Assembly (NCBI RefSeq): GCF_030150285.1 | Contig: NZ_JASLGE010000060.1 | Span: 1 to 22,415, forward strand | Length of the DNA stretch: 22,415 nt | DNA from: Pseudomonas sp. | Lineage (GTDB): Bacteria; Pseudomonadota; Gammaproteobacteria; Pseudomonadales; Pseudomonadaceae | Direction of reading: 5' to 3' | Shown here: positions 17,273 through 22,415 of the stretch, piece by piece | Position numbering within the stretch: position 1 is the stretch's first letter | How the letters are laid out: each line of letters starts with the position of its first letter | Translations under genes and position numbers: made by a program | Notes under the pieces: model-generated | Database searches by the model: none | Seen by the model: the letters and a program-made list of their open reading frames with translations, nothing else | What the model was told of the DNA's origin: nothing

Positions 17273-18825
17273 TGCGTTCGGCCGCCCAACCCGCGCGCTT
17301 CACGGTGAAACGCAAACAGCCGTCTGTGTGGCTGTTGCTGCCTGTTCTACTGCTGGTCGGCCTGAGCCTGTTGCCGCTGCTGTATGTCGGCACCAAGGCC
17401 TGGCAAGCCGGGTGGGCGCAAGCGGCGCACCTGTTGTGGCGGCCCTATGTCTTTGGCCTGATGCGCAACACGCTGTTGCTGATGGTCGGCGTCACCGTGA
17501 CCTGTGCGCTGGTCGGGTTGTCTTTGGCCTGGCTGCTGGAGCGCAGTAATTTGCCGGGGCGACGCCTGTGGGGCGTCATTCTGTGCCTGCCGTTCGCCGT
17601 GCCCGCGTTTGTCAGCAGCTTTACCTGGGTGTCGCTGAGCGCCAGCTTTGAAGGCTTGGGCGGAGCGATTCTGGTGATGAGCCTGTCCAAGTACCCGCTG
17701 ATCTTCCTGCCCGTGGCCGCCACCCTGCGCAACCTCGACCCGGCCCTGGAAGAGTCGGCACGCACCCTGGGGCAGAACCGCTGGGGGGTGTTCTTCAGAA
17801 TCACCCTGCCGCTGCTATGGCCCTCGCTGCTGGCCGGCTCACTGCTGATTGCCCTGCATATGCTGGTGGAATTTGGTGCGCTGTCGATCATCGGTTTGCA
17901 AACCTTCACCACGGCCATTTACCAACAGTTCGAACTGGAGTTCAGCAACGCCAACGCCGCGATGCTCTCCGCCGTACTGCTGGTGATGTGCCTCAGCCTG
18001 CTGTGGCTGGAACTCAAAGTCCGTGGCAAAGGCCGCCACATTCGTATCGGCCAGGGCGCAGCGCGACGTGCCGAGCAAGTGCGCCTGGGCAAATGGTCGC
18101 TGCTGGGGCAGTTGTACTGCCTGGCGCTGGCGATTATTGGCAGCGGCATTCCGTTGGGCATGCTGGTGTACTGGCTGGTCAAGGGCTCATCGGCGGCCTT
18201 CCCGATGGCAGCGATTGGCGAAGCGTTGTTGGCGTCGTTGTCACTGGCGCTGGGCGGCGCAGCCTTGTGCCTGGTGCTGGCCGTGCCCGTTGGCCTGCTG
18301 GTGGTGCGTTACAAAGGTCAACTGGCGATCTGGGCCGAGCGCCTGCCGTACTTGCTGCATGCCTTGCCGGGGCTGGTGATTGCACTGTCACTGGTGTACT
18401 TCGCTTTGCACTTCGTGCCGGCGCTGTACCAGACCTCGGCGTTATTACTGATTGCCTACGCCTTGTTGTTTCTGCCGCTGGCACAAGCGCCGATTCGCAC
18501 CGCCCTCAACAAGGCCGCACCGCAACTTGAAGAGGCGGCGCGCACATTGGGGGCGTCCTCGTTCTCGGCGTTTTGCCGGGTCACACTGCCCATCATCTTC
18601 CCGGCACTCGGGGCCGCGTTTGCCCTGGTGTTTCTGGATGCCATGAAAGAACTGACCGCCACGTTACTGCTCAGCCCAACCGGGCTCAACACCTTGGCAA
18701 CACAAGTCTGGGCGCACACCTCGAACATCGAATTTGCCGCCGCGGCCCCTTATGCGGCGCTGCTGATTCTGGTGTCAGGGTTGCCGGTGTACCTGCTCAC
18801 CACCCGGATGTACCTGAGCCGCTGA
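17272..18825 (+). CDS. Fe3+ ABC transporter permease, two fused membrane domains (FbpB/HitB type)
   Basis: The 517-residue product is a duplicated inner-membrane permease with about 12 membrane segments. Each half carries the cytoplasmic EAA loop that docks on the ATPase: LEESARTLGQNRWGVFFRI in the first half and LEEAARTLGASSFSAFCRV in the second, each followed by TLP. This fused arrangement is typical of ferric iron permeases such as FbpB and HitB. Its start overlaps the stop of the binding-protein gene (TGATG). No ATPase gene follows: the next feature is a REP hairpin and a convergent chemoreceptor gene. The ATPase must therefore come from elsewhere in the genome, as I recall for hitAB in P. 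aeruginosa. Confidence 0.94.
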   Translation: MRSAAQPARFTVKRKQPSVWLLLPVLLLVGLSLLPLLYVGTKAWQAGWAQAAHLLWRPYVFGLMRNTLLLMVGVTVTCALVGLSLAWLLERSNLPGRRLWGVILCLPFAVPAFVSSFTWVSLSASFEGLGGAILVMSLSKYPLIFLPVAATLRNLDPALEESARTLGQNRWGVFFRITLPLLWPSLLAGSLLIALHMLVEFGALSIIGLQTFTTAIYQQFELEFSNANAAMLSAVLLVMCLSLLWLELKVRGKGRHIRIGQGAARRAEQVRLGKWSLLGQLYCLALAIIGSGIPLGMLVYWLVKGSSAAFPMAAIGEALLASLSLALGGAALCLVLAVPVGLLVVRYKGQLAIWAERLPYLLHALPGLVIALSLVYFALHFVPALYQTSALLLIAYALLFLPLAQAPIRTALNKAAPQLEEAARTLGASSFSAFCRVTLPIIFPALGAAFALVFLDAMKELTATLLLSPTGLNTLATQVWAHTSNIEFAAAAPYAALLILVSGLPVYLLTTRMYLSR

Positions 18826-18863
18826 GCCTTCTTATCGCAGCCATCGTAAACCTGGCGCCCGGA

Positions 18864-18889
18864 TCAGACAGCCACTCCGCGCTGCCTGA
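18864..18889 (+). terminator. Possible terminator hairpin after the permease gene
   Basis: TCAGACAG and CTGCCTGA form an imperfect stem (one mismatch) with a 10-base loop, followed by CTTTACG. Outer arms CGTAAA (18845-18850) and TTTACG (18891-18896) also pair. The T-run is short, so termination is plausible but not clear. Confidence 0.35.
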
Positions 18890-18918
18890 CTTTACGACGA
18901 CTGCGTCGCCGGACGTAG

Positions 18919-18974
18919 CCTCGCAAGGCTCGGCAACGGCTACAGATTTGTAGCCGCTGCCGAAGGCTGCGAGG
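18919..18974. repeat. Paired REP hairpin between convergent genes
   Basis: Two 26-base arms in inverted orientation (18919-18944 and 18949-18974) are separated by GATT and pair with a few mismatches. They have CCTCGCA/TGCGAGG at the base and CGGCTACA/TGTAGCCG near the loop. This matches the GTAGCCGCTGCCGAAGGCTGCGA type of intergenic element recalled from P. fluorescens. It starts 4 bases beyond the chemoreceptor stop codon and could act as a terminator or mRNA stabiliser for both converging units. Confidence 0.75.
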
Positions 18975-18978
18975 TCTG

Positions 18979-20913
18979 CTAGGCCCTGAACTGCCCTAAA
19001 CTGGCTTTAAGCTGCGCCGCCAAACCATCCAGCACTTTGCCACTGGCCGTCGTTTGGTTCACCGCCTGGGCCGCTCGCTCGGCCTGCGCGTGAATCACCT
19101 CGACCCGCCCGCGCACTGCATGGGCACCTTTGGCCTGATGCTCGGCCGCTCGGGTCGCATCGCCAATCGCCGCGTGCACTTGCTCAACCGAAGCCTGCAC
19201 GGTTTTTTGCAATTGCACGCTGCCACGCAACACCGCCAGCCCTTCATTCGCCTGCCGCCCCGCCAGCCCAATGGCCGCAACAGCTTCTTTCGCGCCTTGT
19301 TGCAGGGCCACGATGTGCGCCTGAATATCCCCCGTCGAACTCTGCGTCTTGCTGGCCAGAGCTCGCACTTCATCCGCCACCACGGCAAACCCGCGCCCCG
19401 TCTCGCCAGCCCGGGCTGCCTCAATCGCCGCGTTCAGGGCCAATAAGTTTGTCTGCTCGGCAATGCCGTGAATCACCGTCAATACCACTTCGATCTGCTC
19501 ACTCTGCTCAGCCAGTCGCTCGATTACCTTGGCTCCCACACCGACCTGCCCGGCCAGCGCTTCGATCAAGCCACCCACTTGGGCCGAGGTGCGGGTGTTG
19601 TCATCGGTGGCCTCACGGATATCGAGCACCTGCTTGAGCGCTGCTTGCATCGCCTGACTTTCAGACTGGGCGTCATCGGCCATGGTCGACAGCGCTTCCA
19701 GGCTTCGCGCCACTTCATCGCGCTGCAATTGCGCAGCCGCATCCGCGCCGGCGTTGCGCAAGGTCATGGCACCGATCTCGATGCCGGTGCGCTGCGCGAC
19801 ATCACCCGCCTCGCGCACAATCGGCTGCAGTTTGTCGACAAAGCGGTTGACCGCCGCCGCCATATCGCCAATTTCATCTTTGCTGTTCAGGCCGACCCGC
19901 TTGGTCAAGTCACCTTCGCCCGCCGCCAGGTCGTTCAACGCGGCAATCAACAGCAGCAATTTGTTAACCACACGCCGGCCCAACACCACCGCTATCAGTA
20001 GCAACACGCCCAAGCCCACCACCGCCAGGCCCAGCCCGATGCGCCAGCGCAGCGTGTCCGCCGCCTCCTGAACGGCCTGCGCCGTATTGGCCTGCATCTT
20101 CGCTGCCGCCGCCTGAGCCGACTCCAAACGCGCACTCAACGCCGACGAGCTATCGCTCGCAGCGCCCTGCAAGCTGTCACCCACCAACTGGTCACTGCTG
20201 GCAATCAGCGTGGTAAAACGCTGATCCAGCGCGGCCAGGTCGCGTTCAACCGAAGCGGTGGAAACGCCCATCAGCACGCGGCCGATCTCGACCCCATTGG
20301 GGCTGATAGGGGCTTCGAGGTAATACACCGCAGCATCGTGCCGTGCCGCGTCCAGCACCTTGTCCAGCGCCCGCTCGCCCTTGCCCTTTTCCAGCAGCGC
20401 CTTGTTGATCGGGTTATCGCGGTTGAGGTAGCGCGTCAGGTGCTGGCCCGTCGCATCGTCATACACCACGAACAATACGTTAGGGTTGCGTTGCGCACGA
20501 CGAGAGAACTCAGATAACGCCGGCACATCGTTGTCCCACATGGCCCGAGGGGCCACGGCCGCCAGCAATTGCGCCATGTCGTTGGCCGAATCCATCAAGC
20601 TCTTCTCAAGTGCGGCACGCACCTGAGCCTGTTCTTCCTTCAAACGCGGTGAAAGGCCTGCCGTCAAACGCTGACGGGTGCTGGCGGAAAGCCCTTCCAG
20701 GCTGCTCTTGACCTCACGCCCCGCCTGCTCCAGCTCGGCCGTCAACGTTTGGCTGTCAGCCCCCAAGCGCGCGTCCAGGTCCGCCTCCAGCGCCGTGACC
20801 GTGCTCCGCGTTAAGGCAACAGCCACTAATACCTGCACCAAAAGAGCGATACCAAGGGTAACGAATACAGGACGCAACAACCGACTTTGTAACAATGAGA
20901 GAACGGCAGACAC
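18979..20913 (-). CDS. Methyl-accepting chemotaxis protein
   Basis: The 644-residue inner-membrane chemoreceptor signals to CheA/CheW. It has TM1 (about 16-35), a periplasmic ligand domain of about 250 residues, TM2 (about 290-313, WRIGLGLAVVGLGVLLLI), a HAMP domain (about 314-366) and a coiled-coil signalling domain whose hairpin tip is E486QTNLLALNAAIEAARAGE. The periplasmic part has long helices flanking a PAS/Cache-like stretch (NPNVLFVVYDDATGQHL, YYLEAPISPNGVEIGRVLMG), probably a single Cache fold; the ligand is unknown. No C-terminal CheR-docking pentapeptide is seen (it ends QFRA). I chose the GTG at 20913 because GGAGGGG stands 6 bases upstream; the frame extends to a GTG at 20928 that lies upstream of this site. 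Whether it senses something linked to the iron cassette is open. Confidence 0.93.
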   Translation of the reverse strand: MSAVLSLLQSRLLRPVFVTLGIALLVQVLVAVALTRSTVTALEADLDARLGADSQTLTAELEQAGREVKSSLEGLSASTRQRLTAGLSPRLKEEQAQVRAALEKSLMDSANDMAQLLAAVAPRAMWDNDVPALSEFSRRAQRNPNVLFVVYDDATGQHLTRYLNRDNPINKALLEKGKGERALDKVLDAARHDAAVYYLEAPISPNGVEIGRVLMGVSTASVERDLAALDQRFTTLIASSDQLVGDSLQGAASDSSSALSARLESAQAAAAKMQANTAQAVQEAADTLRWRIGLGLAVVGLGVLLLIAVVLGRRVVNKLLLLIAALNDLAAGEGDLTKRVGLNSKDEIGDMAAAVNRFVDKLQPIVREAGDVAQRTGIEIGAMTLRNAGADAAAQLQRDEVARSLEALSTMADDAQSESQAMQAALKQVLDIREATDDNTRTSAQVGGLIEALAGQVGVGAKVIERLAEQSEQIEVVLTVIHGIAEQTNLLALNAAIEAARAGETGRGFAVVADEVRALASKTQSSTGDIQAHIVALQQGAKEAVAAIGLAGRQANEGLAVLRGSVQLQKTVQASVEQVHAAIGDATRAAEHQAKGAHAVRGRVEVIHAQAERAAQAVNQTTASGKVLDGLAAQLKASLGQFRA

Positions 20914-20931
20914 AGAAAACCCCTCCACATC

Positions 20932-20954
20932 GGTGCCATTATATTGATGGCACC
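20932..20954 (-). promoter_or_regulatory. Perfect dyad over the -10 region of the chemoreceptor gene
   Basis: GGTGCCAT and ATGGCACC form a perfect 8-bp inverted repeat with a 7-base spacer. On the minus strand the overlapping TATAAT (20938-20943) is a perfect -10 box about 25 bases before the chosen GTG, but no good -35 box is visible. The arrangement fits a repressor operator. Confidence 0.5.
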
Positions 20955-21005
20955 TTATTGGCGGTTTTCACAGCAAGGGTCGTGCCGCATGGCAGCCAGA
21001 AATCA

Positions 21006-21029
21006 CAAAGGGCCCCGAAGGGCCCTTTG
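21006..21029 (-). terminator. Terminator of purA
   Basis: CAAAGGGCCC, a 4-base loop, then GGGCCCTTTG: a perfect 10-bp GC-rich stem 25 bases after the purA stop codon. The minus strand continues TGATTTCTG, so the U-tract is short, but the stem itself ends in TTTG. Confidence 0.8.
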
Positions 21030-21054
21030 CTTTACACCGCAAGCTCGAAGCGTC

Positions 21055-22344
21055 TTAAGCGAACGGGTGACGCAGTACGATGGTTTCGTTGCGATCCGGT
21101 CCGGTCGAAACGATATCGATCGGTGCACCGATCAGCTCTTCAACGCGCTTGATGTAAGCACGCGCGTTGGCTGGCAGTTCTTCCAGGGTTTTGGCACCCA
21201 CAGTCGACTCGGTCCAGCCCGGTACTTCTTCGTACACTGGCTGCAAACCTACGTAGCTGTCAGCGTCGGTCGGGGCAACATCATTACCTTCGGCGTCTTT
21301 GTAGCCCACGCAGATATTGATGGTTTCCAGGCCGTCGAGCACGTCCAGCTTGGTCAGGCAGATGCCCGAAATGCTGTTCACGTCGATCGCGCGGCGCAGG
21401 ATAACGGCGTCGAACCAGCCACAACGACGGGCGCGGCCAGTGGTAGCGCCGAATTCGTGACCCTGCTTGGCCAAATGAGCGCCAACGTCGTCGAACAGCT
21501 CAGTCGGGAAAGGACCCGAACCCACGCGCGTGGTGTAAGCCTTGGTGATGCCCAGGATGTAGTCCAGGAACATCGGGCCAACGCCCGAACCGGTCGCAAC
21601 GCCACCGGCGGTGGTGTTGGAGCTGGTCACGTACGGGTAGGTACCGTGGTCGATGTCCAGCAGCGACCCTTGAGCGCCTTCGAACATGATGTCTTTGCCA
21701 GCACGACGCAAGTCATGCAGCTCAGCCGTCACGTCCAGCATCAGCGGCTTCAGCAGCTCAGCGTATTCCTTGCACTCGGCCAGGGTTTTTTCGAAGTCGA
21801 TGGCCGGCTCTTTGTAGTAACCCACCAGCATGAAGTTGTGGTAATCCACCAATTCACGCAGCTTGGCTTCAAAGCGCGGCATGTTCAGCAGGTCGCCGAC
21901 GCGCAGGCCACGACGTGCCACCTTGTCTTCATAAGCCGGGCCGATACCACGACCGGTGGTACCGATTTTCAGCTCGCCACGAGCCTTCTCACGTGCCTGG
22001 TCCAGCGCAACGTGGAACGACAGGATCAGCGGGCAAGATGGGCTGATACGCAGGCGCTCGCGCACCGGTACGCCTTTCTCTTCCAGCTTGATGATTTCAC
22101 GCAGCAGGGCGTCGGGAGCGACCACGACACCGTTGCCGATCAGGCATTGCACGCCTTCGCGCAACACGCCCGACGGAATCAGGTGCAATACGGTTTTTTC
22201 GCCGTCGATCACCAGTGTGTGACCCGCGTTGTGGCCACCCTGGTAACGCACTACAGCGGCAGCATGTTCGGTCAGCAGATCAACGATCTTGCCTTTGCCC
22301 TCATCACCCCATTGGGTGCCCAGGACTACGACATTCTTACCCAT
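21055..22344 (-). CDS. purA: Adenylosuccinate synthetase
   Basis: PurA joins IMP and aspartate using GTP, the first committed step from IMP to AMP. The 429-residue cytosolic product has the expected length and all family blocks: the P-loop-like GTQWGDEGKGKIVD at the N-terminus, YQGGHNAGHT (IMP site), GTTGRGIGPAYEDK, TTGRARRCGWFD, and ICLTKLDVLDGLETI near the guanine site. I chose the ATG at 22344 because the family begins MGKNVVVLG and GAGGA stands 8 bases upstream; the frame extends 5 codons further without a ribosome site. The terminator at 21006-21029 separates it from the chemoreceptor gene. Confidence 0.98.
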   Translation of the reverse strand: MGKNVVVLGTQWGDEGKGKIVDLLTEHAAAVVRYQGGHNAGHTLVIDGEKTVLHLIPSGVLREGVQCLIGNGVVVAPDALLREIIKLEEKGVPVRERLRISPSCPLILSFHVALDQAREKARGELKIGTTGRGIGPAYEDKVARRGLRVGDLLNMPRFEAKLRELVDYHNFMLVGYYKEPAIDFEKTLAECKEYAELLKPLMLDVTAELHDLRRAGKDIMFEGAQGSLLDIDHGTYPYVTSSNTTAGGVATGSGVGPMFLDYILGITKAYTTRVGSGPFPTELFDDVGAHLAKQGHEFGATTGRARRCGWFDAVILRRAIDVNSISGICLTKLDVLDGLETINICVGYKDAEGNDVAPTDADSYVGLQPVYEEVPGWTESTVGAKTLEELPANARAYIKRVEELIGAPIDIVSTGPDRNETIVLRHPFA

Positions 22345-22415
22345 AACACTTGTCCTCATTCGCGCAAACTTGGTGCCGGCAGCCGCCGGCAGGAAAACTC
22401 AAGAAGCCAGCGGCA
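22345..22415 (-). other. purA leader and possible end of an upstream gene
   Basis: A perfect dyad TGCCGGC-N4-GCCGGCA occupies 22374-22391 and could form a hairpin in a transcript entering purA. Beyond it, minus-strand codons ending in TGA at 22399-22401 (CCG CTG GCT TCT TGA) may be the end of the next gene; hisZ is expected there in Pseudomonas. Too few codons remain to identify it. Confidence 0.3.

Noticed and set aside
10331..18978. Integrated genomic island using the tRNA-Leu 3' end as attachment site
   Set aside because: I found no integrase or transposase gene and no copy of the tRNA 3' end near 18826-18978. Base composition does not obviously differ.

Overview
The window looks like the chromosome of a fluorescent-group Pseudomonas. 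It is GC-rich, and the order purA, tRNA-Leu, rnr, rlmB, rpsF, rpsR, DUF2232 gene, rplI, dnaB, ygiQ is the one I know from Pseudomonas. The protein sequences fit that genus, and the intergenic palindromes resemble P. fluorescens-type REP elements. No database search was possible, so the species is not named. No gene-free stretch exceeds about 210 bases.

Left part (1-9854, all minus strand) is conserved housekeeping. rnr and rlmB overlap by ATGA and encode RNase R and a 23S rRNA 2'-O-methyltransferase. Next comes the ribosomal operon rpsF-rpsR-DUF2232-rplI, with a good sigma70 promoter ahead of rpsF and a strong terminator after rplI. dnaB follows with its own terminator, then the radical SAM gene ygiQ. 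No priB lies between rpsF and rpsR; a DUF2232 membrane protein lies between rpsR and rplI.

Middle (10016-10478, plus strand) has two identical tRNA-Leu(CAG) genes. Each has its own TTTACA-17-TATAGT promoter and GAAA-loop terminator.

The accessory part (10534-18825, plus strand) is an iron or metallophore uptake cassette: a FecI-type ECF sigma factor, a FecR-type anti-sigma factor, a TonB-dependent receptor with an N-terminal signalling (STN) domain, a periplasmic di-heme peroxidase of the CcpA/MauG superfamily, a periplasmic Fe3+-binding protein with all four FbpA-type ligands, and a two-domain Fe3+ ABC permease. The likely logic is as follows. Low iron relieves Fur repression of the sigma gene. 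A loaded receptor signals through FecR to the sigma factor, which transcribes receptor and peroxidase from an ECF-like promoter. Iron released in the periplasm is passed by the FbpA-like protein to the permease. No ATPase gene is present. The peroxidase, translationally coupled to the receptor and carrying a Tyr where classical CCPs have Met, is the most unusual part.

Right part (18919-22415, minus strand) has a large REP hairpin, a methyl-accepting chemotaxis protein with a perfect dyad over its promoter, and purA. The window ends just upstream of purA, possibly at the last codons of a neighbour such as hisZ.
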